Assembly: GCA_023392575.1 (NCBI GenBank)
Contig: JAEVYV010000383.1
Location: 1 to 20,931 of the forward strand
Length of the DNA: 20,931 nt
From: Bacteroidota bacterium
GTDB taxonomy: Bacteria > Bacteroidota > Bacteroidia > Chitinophagales > Chitinophagaceae
Direction: 5' to 3'
Shown here: positions 7,013 to 14,688 of the stretch, in pieces
Numbering within the stretch: position 1 is the first letter of the stretch
Layout of the letters: the number at the start of each line of letters is the position of its first letter
The notes under the pieces: model-generated
The model's input: only the letters and a program-made list of their open reading frames with translations
Database searches by the model: none
What the model was told of the DNA's origin: nothing
Translations under genes and position numbers: made by a program

Positions 7013-8992
7013 TTGCTTAGAGAATTGTCCCCATTGAAGCTATCCGTCATCATAGTCAACTACAACGTAAAGTACTTCCTGGAGCAGTGTTTGCACTCGG
7101 TTCGGAGCGCTTGCCGGGGTATGGAAGCAGAGGTCATTGTGGTGGACAACCATTCCACCGATGGCAGCCTGGAGTACCTGCAACCCCAATTTGCCGAAGT
7201 GCGGTTCATCGCCAGCGGCGCTAACATGGGTTTTGCCAAAGCCTGCAATACCGGGCTGGCCCATGCTTCGGGAACCCATATTTTGTTTTTAAACCCCGAT
7301 ACCCTTGTTGCCGAAGACAGCTTTGCCACCTGCATTTCTTTTTTGGAAACCCACCCCCATTGCGGGGCGGTAGGGGTAAAAATGCTGGACGGGGGCGGCA
7401 ATTTTTTAAAAGAATCAAAGCGGTCCTTTCCCGCGCCGCTGACCTCTTTGTTTAAACTCTTTGGTTTGTCGCGGCTTTTTCCCCGCTCCAAAATCTTTAG
7501 CCGTTACCACCTAGGGCATTTAAGTAAGGACTGCGATCAGGAAGTAGATGTTTTGGCCGGGGCATTTATGATGATCAAAAAAGAAGTGCTGGACCAAACA
7601 GGCGGTTTTGACGAAACCTTTTTTATGTATGGCGAGGACATTGATCTAAGCTATCGCATCCAAAAGGCCGGCTATAAAAACTACTACCTGGCCCAAACCC
7701 GCATTGTCCACTTTAAGGGCGAAAGCACCAAAAGAGGCAGCCTCAATTACGTGCGGATGTTTTACAGCGCCATGAGTGTGTTTGTGCGCAAACATTACGG
7801 AGGCACAAGGGCCGGGGTTTTTACGGCCCTGATTCAAACGGCGATAACGCTACGGGCTTCGATTACGGCTTTGGCAAAGGGCATCCGGTGGATGGGCCTT
7901 CCGGCAATGGATGCTCTGCTAATCCTGGTTTCTTTTTGGCTGGTCAAGGAGGCGTGGATCCACTACGTGCGGCCGGACATTGTTTACCCTGCCGGGCTGT
8001 TGTTGCTTTCCTTTCCGGCCTTTACCGCCGTGTATTTAATGGTGGCTTATTATGCCGGGCTGTACGACCGCTGTTACCGGACCCAAAACCTGATCCGCCC
8101 CACTTTTATAGCCACCTTGGTTTTGCTGGCTGCTTATGCCCTGCTTCCGGAAACCCTCCGGTTTTCAAGGGGCATTGTGGTTTTGGGGGCCCTGCTGGCC
8201 TTTGTTTTTATCCGGGTTTTGCGGTGGATGCTGGTGCGCTCCGGCGCTTTGCATGAACCGGCGGACAGGGCGGTGACGCCCTATATTTTAATTGCAGCGT
8301 CGGAAAGCGGGTTTGCGGCCCTGAAAAACTTCCTGGACCAAAAAGGTTTGGCCAAGAACATCATTGGCCGGGTAGCAGTTCACGAAGGGGAAAAAAACTT
8401 TGTGTCCCGCCTGGATGCCGTTGACCGGGTGGCAAAGGCTTTAAATGCCAGCGAACTTATTTTTTGCGCCGCCGGCGGCCTGCCGTATAAAACCATCATT
8501 GATGCGTTGGAAGATCTGCCCAGAGGGCTAAAGTTGCGGTTTCATGCGGAAGGCAGCAACAGTGTTGTGGGCAGCGATACCAGCACGGCAAACGGAAAGG
8601 TGCTGGCTCCGGACGAAAACTACAATTTGTCAAAGGCCCCTAAGCGCCGAACCAAACGGCTGGTGGATGTACTGACCGCCCTGACCTTTCTTGTTACCTT
8701 TCCCGTACATCTGATTGGTTTAAAAAAACCCGGATCCTTTTTTCGCAATTGTTTTGATGTATTGCTGGGGCGAAAAACCTGGGTGGGCTATATCGTTCAT
8801 TCCCCCGCCCTGCCCAAGCTGCGCCGGGGCGTGTTGGGCTCAAACGGCCTGACCCATAAGGGCCAGCAAGCTCTTCCCAAAGAAAGCCTGAAAATGGTGG
8901 ACCACTGGTATGCACAGGAATATGAGCCATTGCAGGATGTAAAAACTATTTTTGCCGGATATAAATACCTGGACAGTGAGCCTGTTCACTAA
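7013..8992 (+). CDS. GT2 glycosyltransferase fused to a degenerate sugar-phosphotransferase-like membrane region
   Basis: The protein has 659 residues from TTG 7013. No ATG is available; TTG at 7034 (giving MKLSVIIVNYNVKYF) is at least as likely by family resemblance. Residues about 8-260 are a WbbL-type GT2 domain: SVIIVNYNV, VVDNHSTDGS, the donor-binding FLNPDT (92-97) and FFMYGEDIDLSYR (203-215). Membrane segments lie at about 299-315, 326-347, 365-380 and 386-402. Residues about 420-545 resemble the Rossmann-like module of polyprenyl glycosylphosphotransferases. About 545-595 (KRLVDVLTAL, KKPGSFFRN, LLGRKTWVGY) resembles the edges of their catalytic domain with the acidic catalytic core missing. 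It probably adds a sugar to a lipid-linked glycan at the inner membrane. It is 41 bases from the GH3 gene and likely co-transcribed. Confidence 0.85.
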   Translation: MLRELSPLKLSVIIVNYNVKYFLEQCLHSVRSACRGMEAEVIVVDNHSTDGSLEYLQPQFAEVRFIASGANMGFAKACNTGLAHASGTHILFLNPDTLVAEDSFATCISFLETHPHCGAVGVKMLDGGGNFLKESKRSFPAPLTSLFKLFGLSRLFPRSKIFSRYHLGHLSKDCDQEVDVLAGAFMMIKKEVLDQTGGFDETFFMYGEDIDLSYRIQKAGYKNYYLAQTRIVHFKGESTKRGSLNYVRMFYSAMSVFVRKHYGGTRAGVFTALIQTAITLRASITALAKGIRWMGLPAMDALLILVSFWLVKEAWIHYVRPDIVYPAGLLLLSFPAFTAVYLMVAYYAGLYDRCYRTQNLIRPTFIATLVLLAAYALLPETLRFSRGIVVLGALLAFVFIRVLRWMLVRSGALHEPADRAVTPYILIAASESGFAALKNFLDQKGLAKNIIGRVAVHEGEKNFVSRLDAVDRVAKALNASELIFCAAGGLPYKTIIDALEDLPRGLKLRFHAEGSNSVVGSDTSTANGKVLAPDENYNLSKAPKRRTKRLVDVLTALTFLVTFPVHLIGLKKPGSFFRNCFDVLLGRKTWVGYIVHSPALPKLRRGVLGSNGLTHKGQQALPKESLKMVDHWYAQEYEPLQDVKTIFAGYKYLDSEPVH

Positions 8993-9033
8993 ACACAGGA
9001 GTACCTTTATTAAAAACCCAACGGTTGTAAGGA

Positions 9034-10581
9034 ATGGCAAGGATCATTGACATAAAAATCCCCAAGGCAATCGCCGCAATGCTCAACCTTCCGGAGAATG
9101 ATCCGGGCAGGCAGCAGTTGAAGGTGTTGAAAAAGCTCTTGAAGAAAGCAAGGTTTACCGAGTTTGGCCAGAGGTACCATTTTGATGAAATTGTGTTGAG
9201 CAAAAACATCGGCCGGGATTTTCAGCAAAAAGTGCCGGTTCATGATTACAATAAAATTTACGAGCAGTGGTGGAAAAAAACCCTGGACGGCGTGCCGGAC
9301 GTGACCTGGCCCGGAAAAATAAAATACTATGCCCTGAGCTCGGGCACTTCGGAAGCGGCCAGCAAATACATTCCCGTAACCAGGGAAATGCTGCGCAGCA
9401 ACAGCATTAATTACATCCGCCAGCTGATTTCTGTCTTTACCTATGAGCACCTGCCCCGCAACGCCGTCACCAAAGGGTTTTTAATGCTGGGCGGCGCCAC
9501 CGATCTGCAAAAGGGCAAGGCCGGCTGGTATGCCGGCGACCTCAGTGGCATTTTGGCCAAGAACCGCCCGTTTTGGTTTCAAACATTTTACAAACCCGGC
9601 GGCCGCATTGCCAAGATCAAAGACTGGAATGAAAAGCTGCATGAGATTGTGGAAAAAGCCCCCTCCTGGGATATCGGTTATATAGTCGGGGTGCCGGCCT
9701 GGTGTCAGATGTGCATGGAAATGATCGTTGAACACTACAAGGTCAACACCATTCACGACATCTGGCCCAACCTTGGTTTTTTTGTGCACGGCGGGGTTTC
9801 CTTTGAGCCCTACAAAAAAGGATTTGAAAAATTACTAGGCAAGCCCATTGTTTATATTGAGAACTATCTGTCCAGCGAGGGCTTTATTGCCTACAAGGAT
9901 AAAGAATACGCCAAGGGCATGAAGCTCATTTTGGACAACAACATCTTTATGGAGTTTGTGCCCTTTGACCAGAAAAATTTTGACGCCGATGGTAAAATGG
10001 TGGACAACCCACAGGCCCTGATGGTAAACGAAGTGGAAGAAGGCAAGGAATATGCCCTGCTGATGAGCACCAACTCCGGCGCCTGGCGCTACCTGCTGGG
10101 CGACACGCTTCGCTTTGTGGACAAGGAGCGCAAGGAAGTGGTGATCACCGGAAGAACCAAACATTTTTTGAGTTTGGTAGGCGAGCACCTGAGCGTGGAA
10201 AACATGAACCGGGCCATCCAGCTGGCAAGCGAAGAACTCAATATTTCCATTCCCGAATTTGCGGTGGTGGGTTTTCCCTACCAAAACCTGTTTGCCCACA
10301 AATGGTATGTGGCCTGCGACGACGAAGTGGACACGGACCTGCTGATCAAAAAAATTGACCAGCACCTTTGCGAACTAAACGACGACTATGCCGTGGAGCG
10401 AACCAGTGCCTTGAAAGAAGTGTTCATAGAAAAATTACCCGAAGAAGCCTTTATTAAATTCATGGAGTCCAAGGGCAAATTGGGCAGCCAGCATAAATTT
10501 CCCAGGGTGCTCAAAGGCAAGATGCTGGAAGACTGGAATGCGTTTTTAAAAACGCACGATGGACCGGGCACCAAAAAATGA
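9034..10581 (+). CDS. GH3 family acyl-acid amido synthetase
   Basis: This 515-residue enzyme belongs to the GH3 (auxin-responsive promoter) branch of the adenylate-forming superfamily. Plant members adenylate a carboxylic acid and transfer it to an amino acid. The three nucleotide-binding motifs are visible: YYALSSGTSEAASKY (about 98-112), ENYLSSEGF (about 276-284) and WRYLLGDTLRFV (about 351-362). GRTKHFLSLVGEHLSVEN (about 373-390) marks the hinge to the C-terminal lid. Length matches bacterial GH3 proteins; the ATG at 9034 is the natural start (ARIIDIKIP). It lies 41 bases after the glycosyltransferase gene and upstream of a LysE exporter. The acid and amine substrates of bacterial members are unknown, so auxin is not implied. 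Stop is TGA. Confidence 0.92.
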   Translation: MARIIDIKIPKAIAAMLNLPENDPGRQQLKVLKKLLKKARFTEFGQRYHFDEIVLSKNIGRDFQQKVPVHDYNKIYEQWWKKTLDGVPDVTWPGKIKYYALSSGTSEAASKYIPVTREMLRSNSINYIRQLISVFTYEHLPRNAVTKGFLMLGGATDLQKGKAGWYAGDLSGILAKNRPFWFQTFYKPGGRIAKIKDWNEKLHEIVEKAPSWDIGYIVGVPAWCQMCMEMIVEHYKVNTIHDIWPNLGFFVHGGVSFEPYKKGFEKLLGKPIVYIENYLSSEGFIAYKDKEYAKGMKLILDNNIFMEFVPFDQKNFDADGKMVDNPQALMVNEVEEGKEYALLMSTNSGAWRYLLGDTLRFVDKERKEVVITGRTKHFLSLVGEHLSVENMNRAIQLASEELNISIPEFAVVGFPYQNLFAHKWYVACDDEVDTDLLIKKIDQHLCELNDDYAVERTSALKEVFIEKLPEEAFIKFMESKGKLGSQHKFPRVLKGKMLEDWNAFLKTHDGPGTKK

Positions 10582-10753
10582 TGATCAGAAATTCCGAAGA
10601 CCAAACGGAGCGTCGCAAGCAAAGCCCCATGGCAGCACCGGCGCCGATAAGCTAAAAAGCAAAATTTGTCCACAGAGGGCCGGACCAAAGCAGTTGGATT
10701 GCGTCCAATCAATCGAAAAAATAAAAACCAAACTAAGTTTCCCTTCGTCCTTC

Positions 10754-10761
10754 TAACTTCG
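10754..10761 (+). promoter_or_regulatory. Candidate -7 element for the LysE-type gene
   Basis: TAACTTCG is one mismatch from TAnnTTTG and lies 12 bases before the ATG at 10774. A matching -33 box is not clear. The 192 bases between the GH3 stop and this ATG hold no gene I can support. Confidence 0.3.
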
Positions 10762-10773
10762 CCCCGTTTAGCT

Positions 10774-11385
10774 ATGGTTGATGCTTTAATAAAAGGGATT
10801 ACACTGGGCCTGTTGCTTGCCATCTCTGTAGGCCATATTGTTTTTACGGTTATCAAGCAAAGCTTGAATAACGGCACGGCGGGCGGTCTGGCGTTTATTG
10901 CCGGCATTTCGTTTAGCGACATCATTCTGGTGGTGCTGGCCAATTTATTCACCAACCTGTTTGATGTGTTGAGTGCCCACAAAAAAACACTGGCGGTTGT
11001 GGCCAGTATTTTTTTGATTCTGGTGGGCGTGTATTACCTGTTCTTTAAAAAAGTAAAGGTCAATGCCGAAGGCGCTCAGGCCCTTGTTTTCAGAACCAAG
11101 GACTACCTGAAAATATTTACCATGGGTTTTATCATGAATGTGCTCAACCCGGGCATCATTATTTTTTGGTTAACCACATCAACCACCTTTATTGACGACA
11201 GCCTGAACAACCGGGTGGTGATTTTTGGAAGTGCCTTATTTTTGGCCCTGCTGGCCGATGTGATCAAGGTGTTGTTGGCAAACAAGATCCGCAAACGGCT
11301 GACGCCCAAAAACATCCACCGCATCAATCAGGTGAACGGGGTGATCCTGATTGGTTTTGGAATTGCCATAATATTGCTTCAGTAA
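10774..11385 (+). CDS. LysE family amino-acid exporter
   Basis: A 203-residue, very hydrophobic inner-membrane protein with about six helices. The first helix carries the LysE/RhtB-type glycine-rich start (GITLGLLLAISVGHIVF), and the central part has the typical GFIMNVLNPGIIIFWL (N-x-x-N-P-like) segment with a helix break at Asn-Pro. Basic residues between helices (KKVKVN, NKIRKRLTPKN) suit cytosolic loops. I chose ATG 10774; a longer frame reaches back to 10666 but its N-terminus is non-hydrophobic and unrelated. Family members export amino acids or related small molecules by proton antiport; the substrate is not readable. It sits between the GH3 gene and mtgA, ten bases ahead of the latter's GTG. 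Confidence 0.85.
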   Translation: MVDALIKGITLGLLLAISVGHIVFTVIKQSLNNGTAGGLAFIAGISFSDIILVVLANLFTNLFDVLSAHKKTLAVVASIFLILVGVYYLFFKKVKVNAEGAQALVFRTKDYLKIFTMGFIMNVLNPGIIIFWLTTSTTFIDDSLNNRVVIFGSALFLALLADVIKVLLANKIRKRLTPKNIHRINQVNGVILIGFGIAIILLQ

Positions 11386-11394
11386 TCATAGCCT

Positions 11395-12111
11395 GTGAAA
11401 TCGAAATCAAAATCAAGGGGAGCAAGGATCTGGACCGGGATCAAGAGGACGTTTATCATCCTGTTTTTGCTGCAATTGGTTTACATCATCATTTTAAAAT
11501 GGATCGATCCTCCGGTAACCCTGACGCAATTGGGCAGTTGGATCAGCGGCAACGGGTTGAAAAGGGATTATGTGGACCAGGAAGACATTTCCGATCACAT
11601 GAAGCTGGCCGTTATTTCTTCCGAGGATCAGGTCTTTCCCGACCACACGGGTTTTGACTGGAAGAGCATTGAAAAAGCCATGAAGTACAACCAAAAAAAA
11701 CCCAACCGCATTCGCGGGGCCAGTACCATCAGCTAGCAGGTGGCCAAGAATGTGTTTTTGTGGGAGGGGCGGGATTGGGTGCGCAAAGGCTTGGAAGTGT
11801 ATTTCACAAAAATGATTGAATGGGTCTGGGGCAAGAACAGGATTTTGGAAGTGTATTTGAATGTCATTGAAACGGGCAACGGGATCTTTGGTGTGGAAGC
11901 GGCCGCGCAAGCGTATTTTAAAAAGTCCGCCAGCAAGCTTTCCCGCAGGGAAGCGGCCCTGATTGCGGCCTGCTTGCCCAACCCCAAAAAATACACGGTC
12001 AAACCGGCATCGCCTTTTGTGGCGGCCCGGGCCAGCTGGATCATGAAGCAAATGGCAAACCTGGAGGGAGATGCGGATGTGCAAAAGATCATCAAGCCGG
12101 AGGTGAAATAA
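11395..12111 (+). pseudogene. mtgA: Monofunctional peptidoglycan glycosyltransferase with in-frame TAG at codon 114
   Basis: GT51 enzymes polymerise lipid II into glycan strands on the outer face of the inner membrane. The frame starts at GTG 11395, has a basic N-terminus and one membrane anchor (about residues 19-36), then motif 1 with the catalytic glutamate (ISSEDQVFPDHTGFD, about 74-88). Motif 2 is broken: RGASTIS is followed by TAG (11734-11736) and then QVAKNVFLW, where the family has STISQQ. Motif 3 (KNRILEVYLNVIETG) and the later AAQAYFKK and LIAACLPNP follow intact, to TAA. Read through, the length (238) is normal. A ribosome stopping at TAG yields 113 residues without most of the active site; re-initiation at GTG 11740 lacks the catalytic glutamate. 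No other damage is visible. It follows the LysE gene by ten bases. Confidence 0.88.
11734..11736 (+). other. In-frame amber codon in mtgA
   Basis: TAG follows AGC (Ser113) and precedes CAG (Gln115), exactly where the first Gln of the invariant STISQQ motif belongs. A single C-to-T change from CAG explains it. Insertion of Gln at UAG would restore the native residue. Confidence 0.88.
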
Positions 12112-12161
12112 TGTTCTTAGGTGACGTTGTGGGAAATTGATGATTTATTATTGATAATTGA

Positions 12162-12196
12162 TTATTGGTTTGCTTGCTCAGAGTTTCAGCCAATAA
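12162..12196. repeat. Inverted repeat between convergent genes
   Basis: TTATTGG and CCAATAA form a perfect 7-base stem with a 21-base loop between the convergent mtgA and nadR-type genes. It could be a weak two-way terminator, but there is no strong T-run, and the right arm ends three bases before the kinase stop codon. Confidence 0.25.
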
Positions 12197-12198
12197 CC

Positions 12199-12726
12199 TC
12201 ATTTCTTCCTGAACACCGTGTCAATGATCCCAACAGCCATTTGCAGGCGCTGGGCATCGGTTCCCGAAATTTCGGACCACATGGTGCGGCTGTTGACCAG
12301 GATGTCCTTATACATTTTAAAAAGTTTGTTTCGAAAGTGCAGGTCCGGGTACTCCCGCAGTTCGTCCTTTGTCCAGGGCAGATCGGTTGAACAAAGTAAA
12401 TAAAGGTCGTAGCGGCGGCGGGCAATTTGTTTCAGAATCCAGGTGTGGCAGTTTTCAAAAGCCACTTCGCACCACACCTTCATCACATACATATCGGTGT
12501 CGATGAAATAGAGGTCGTTCTTTGCCTGGGCCAGCATGGTTTCTTCCAGCTTCAGCTGGCCGTGGGCAATCGTCAGCAGATCATCAAAGGTATAATCCAT
12601 GCCGTTTTCCAAAAGATATTCCCGGGCAAACTCGGGGCACCAAACCGTTTGGTAATGATCGGCCAGTTGGCTGCACAAGGTGCTTTTGCCGGTCGACTCC
12701 GGACCTATGACCACAATTTTTTTCAT
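12199..12726 (-). CDS. NadR-type ribosylnicotinamide kinase (stand-alone kinase domain)
   Basis: A 175-residue P-loop kinase that resembles the C-terminal kinase domain of NadR, without the NMN adenylyltransferase and DNA-binding parts of E. coli NadR. It would phosphorylate nicotinamide riboside to NMN with ATP. Evidence: the Walker A loop GPESTGKST (8-16), the following CPEFAREYL that is characteristic of NadR kinases, a Walker B-like strand DLYFIDTDMYVMKVW, and LYLLCSTDLPWTKDELRE with the expected Trp and acidic residues. The ATG overlaps the pnuC stop (ATGA), so the two are translationally coupled. This pairing with PnuC strongly supports riboside salvage: import, then trapping by phosphorylation. 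Stop TGA. Confidence 0.87.
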   Translation of the reverse strand: MKKIVVIGPESTGKSTLCSQLADHYQTVWCPEFAREYLLENGMDYTFDDLLTIAHGQLKLEETMLAQAKNDLYFIDTDMYVMKVWCEVAFENCHTWILKQIARRRYDLYLLCSTDLPWTKDELREYPDLHFRNKLFKMYKDILVNSRTMWSEISGTDAQRLQMAVGIIDTVFRKK

Positions 12727-13367
12727 GGGGCCTCAAAGGTAACGACTCGCTTTGCTTGCGCGGCCCTTTGTTTCCACTCCATCAGCCCGCCAACGGCCAG
12801 CACCAACAAAACCACGTAATAAACACTGGTAAACACCAGTCCTTTTACAAAATACAAGGGAATGGAAGCAATGTTGGTTGCAATCCACCAATACCAGCTC
12901 TCTACTTTTTTCTTGGCCATCAGCCACATGCCGGTGTAGGCGGTTGCCGAAGCAAAAGCATCGGCCCAGGGAATGGCGCCGGAGGCAAAAGCCTGCTTCA
13001 AGTACACTAGAGAAAAATAAACCGCCGCGTAAAAAAATAAAAAGAACCCTATTTGGTGCACCCACTGCCGGGCATTGGAAAAACGAATGTGCAGGACGTG
13101 TTGCTGCTGCCGGTCCTTTTTGGCCCACAAAATCCAGCCGTAAATGCTAACCACCGTGTAATAAAAATTCACGCTGGCCTCGCCAATCAGGTGGTATTTA
13201 AAACTGAGATAGATGTAGATAATGGTATTGGCCAAGCCAACCGGGTAAACCAAAATGTTTTCTTTTTTTGAAAACCAAACACTGGCGATTCCCGAAAACA
13301 CGGCAACGTATTCCAGCCACGATGTGTTTTTGATGCCTGTGGTGAACTGTTGAATAATTTCTTGCAT
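12723..13367 (-). CDS. pnuC: PnuC family nicotinamide riboside transporter
   Basis: A 214-residue inner-membrane protein with about seven helices. Family features include SWLEYVAVFSGIASVWFS at the start, the YPVGLANTIIYIYLSFKYHL segment, YGWILWAKK after helix three, and the late WYWWIATNIASIPLYF, which matches the W-x-x-W-x-x-N-type substrate motif of Pnu transporters. ATG 13367 is preferred over TTG 13379. Pnu proteins facilitate diffusion of a vitamin precursor that is then trapped by a kinase. The coupled NadR-type kinase points to nicotinamide riboside. PnuT (thiamine) is the alternative, but I see no TPP riboswitch or thiamine pyrophosphokinase next to it. It starts 24 bases after the M23 gene's stop. 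Confidence 0.9.
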   Translation of the reverse strand: MQEIIQQFTTGIKNTSWLEYVAVFSGIASVWFSKKENILVYPVGLANTIIYIYLSFKYHLIGEASVNFYYTVVSIYGWILWAKKDRQQQHVLHIRFSNARQWVHQIGFFLFFYAAVYFSLVYLKQAFASGAIPWADAFASATAYTGMWLMAKKKVESWYWWIATNIASIPLYFVKGLVFTSVYYVVLLVLAVGGLMEWKQRAAQAKRVVTFEAP

Positions 13368-13391
13368 GAGCGCCTGCAAACCTAAGTGAAA

Positions 13392-13958
13392 TTAAAAGGC
13401 CCTGTACCATTTTCCCGGTTTCAGGTATTCTATACCTTTTTTTGTTTTGAACCGGGTGGGCAGCTGTGAGCGCCCCTGGGGTGTGGGCCCCCAAACAATA
13501 AAATGCAGGTGCGGGGTGGCCGAATACCCGGTGCTTCCGGCCTTTGCAATAACATCGCCTTGTTTTACGCTATCGCCGGTACTGACTAGCACCCCGTTGT
13601 ACTGCAAGTGCCCGTAATACGCATGGGAGCCGTCGCTGTGCCGGATGACCACCTGGTTGGCCTTTCCCAAATATTTTTTGCTGATGCCGCCTTGCGAAAA
13701 CCCTTCTTCTGTGCGCACCACGCCTTCACGGGCGGCGGTAATAAGGGCGCCCTGCTTCATTTTAAAATCCAGTGCCAGGCGGCCGCGGTGCGAGAACCGG
13801 GAGTTGTACCCTTGTAGCAACAGGTGCACCTTTCCTTTGGGATAGGGCAGGGCATACACATAGCTGGTGTCGTTTTCATACTCCTGCCAACTGGCAAAAC
13901 GGTGCTGCACCCCACAGGAGGCCAAACAAAAGAGCAGTATGAACAAAACCATCCGCAT
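13392..13958 (-). CDS. M23 family metallopeptidase, predicted lipoprotein
   Basis: A 188-residue LytM/M23-type peptidase. The N-terminal VLFILLFCLASC has a clear lipobox (LASC, Cys15), so it is probably periplasmic and membrane-anchored. The zinc site is complete: His57 and Asp64 in FSHRGRLALDF (the wider H-x6-D spacing often seen in Bacteroidota), His152 in the HLHF pair (150-153), and the catalytic His117 in YYGHL. GDSVKQGDVIAKAGSTG is the usual barrel turn before it. It probably cuts peptide cross-links in peptidoglycan. The start is ATG 13958; ATG 13952 is possible. It heads a run with pnuC and the nadR-type kinase, with no evident functional link. A -7-like TAGTTTTG lies just upstream. 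Confidence 0.9.
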   Translation of the reverse strand: MRMVLFILLFCLASCGVQHRFASWQEYENDTSYVYALPYPKGKVHLLLQGYNSRFSHRGRLALDFKMKQGALITAAREGVVRTEEGFSQGGISKKYLGKANQVVIRHSDGSHAYYGHLQYNGVLVSTGDSVKQGDVIAKAGSTGYSATPHLHFIVWGPTPQGRSQLPTRFKTKKGIEYLKPGKWYRAF

Positions 13959-13962
13959 GCTT

Positions 13963-13970
13963 CAAAACTA
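13963..13970 (-). promoter_or_regulatory. Candidate -7 element for the M23-pnuC-kinase run
   Basis: TAGTTTTG matches TAnnTTTG exactly and ends four bases before ATG 13958. It overlaps the T-run of the nfu terminator, so the match may partly reflect that T-run. Confidence 0.3.
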
Positions 13971-13995
13971 AAAAGCACCTCAATGAGATGCTTTT
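13971..13995 (-). terminator. Intrinsic terminator of the nfu gene
   Basis: On the minus strand, AAAAGCA pairs with TGCTTTT, then one mismatch, then CTCA pairs with TGAG around a very small loop. A run of five T follows (TGCTTTTTAG). It lies 45 bases after the nfu stop at 14040, in the direction of its transcription. Confidence 0.7.
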
Positions 13996-14039
13996 AAAAT
14001 TTATGTGACCAAAGGTTGTGAATGAACTTTTGCGGAAGG

Positions 14040-14636
14040 TTATTCTGCTTCGGCCACCACTTCCTTCACCTCCGGGATCATTCTTTTCATCATGCCTTCA
14101 ATGCCGGCTTTCAGCGTAATCATGGAGGAGGGGCAACCGCTGCAGCTTCCTTGCAGCATCAGGTTCACCACGCCTTCATCATAGCTTTTAAACTGAATGG
14201 CGCCGCCATCCATTTCCACCGCCGGCCGAACGTAGTTATCCAGCAGTTCCTTGATGCGTTTGACCACATCGCTATCATCGGCATGCACATCGTTGGTGCT
14301 TTCCACCTTGCGGGTGGCTACTTCTTCTTCGTTGATGACCACCTTGCCTTCTTCCAGGTAGCCTTTCAAAAACTCACGGATGGCGGGAATCACATCGTTC
14401 CAGTCGGTATCCGAGGTTTTGGTAAGGGTAACAAAATTGGAAGCAATGAACACGGCTTTAATAAAAGGAAAACCAAAGAGCTCAACCGCCAGCGGCGAAG
14501 GCTTTGCGCTTTCCACATCTGGAAAATCAATGCTTTTGCCGGGATACAAAAGCTTGTTGGCCACAAACTTCATGGTTTCCGGGTTGGGGGTCATCTCGGT
14601 GTATATGCTGATAATGGGATTTCCTGTTTTAATCAT
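14040..14636 (-). CDS. Nfu-type iron-sulfur cluster carrier
   Basis: A 198-residue cytosolic protein with the two-domain Nfu architecture. Residues about 8-100 are the Nfu N-terminal domain (IYTEMTPNPETMKFVANKLL near the start, PLAVELFGFPFIKAVFIASNFVT). Residues about 122-198 are the NifU-like C-terminal domain with VRPAVEMDGGAI and GSCSGCPSS. Cys165 and Cys168 form the CxxC that coordinates a 4Fe-4S cluster as a homodimer. Nfu proteins hand assembled clusters to apo-enzymes. Start ATG 14636 is preceded by a TAAATTTG element; Met15 is a less likely start. It is transcribed alone, with a terminator downstream. Stop TAA. Confidence 0.95.
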   Translation of the reverse strand: MIKTGNPIISIYTEMTPNPETMKFVANKLLYPGKSIDFPDVESAKPSPLAVELFGFPFIKAVFIASNFVTLTKTSDTDWNDVIPAIREFLKGYLEEGKVVINEEEVATRKVESTNDVHADDSDVVKRIKELLDNYVRPAVEMDGGAIQFKSYDEGVVNLMLQGSCSGCPSSMITLKAGIEGMMKRMIPEVKEVVAEAE

Positions 14637-14655
14637 ATTGCACTGTTTAGTCGCA

Positions 14656-14663
14656 CAAATTTA
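14656..14663 (-). promoter_or_regulatory. Candidate -7 element for nfu
   Basis: TAAATTTG on the minus strand matches TAnnTTTG exactly, with its last base 19 bases before the ATG at 14636. The -33 box is not clear; a TTTT stands 14 bases upstream, closer than usual. Confidence 0.4.
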
Positions 14664-14688
14664 CCACCATTCCTGTTAAAAGCATGCT

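Noticed and set aside
12723..13367. PnuC homologue as the thiamine transporter PnuT under a TPP riboswitch
   Set aside because: The gene is coupled to a NadR-type kinase, and no TPP riboswitch-like leader is visible upstream, where the M23 gene lies only 24 bases away.
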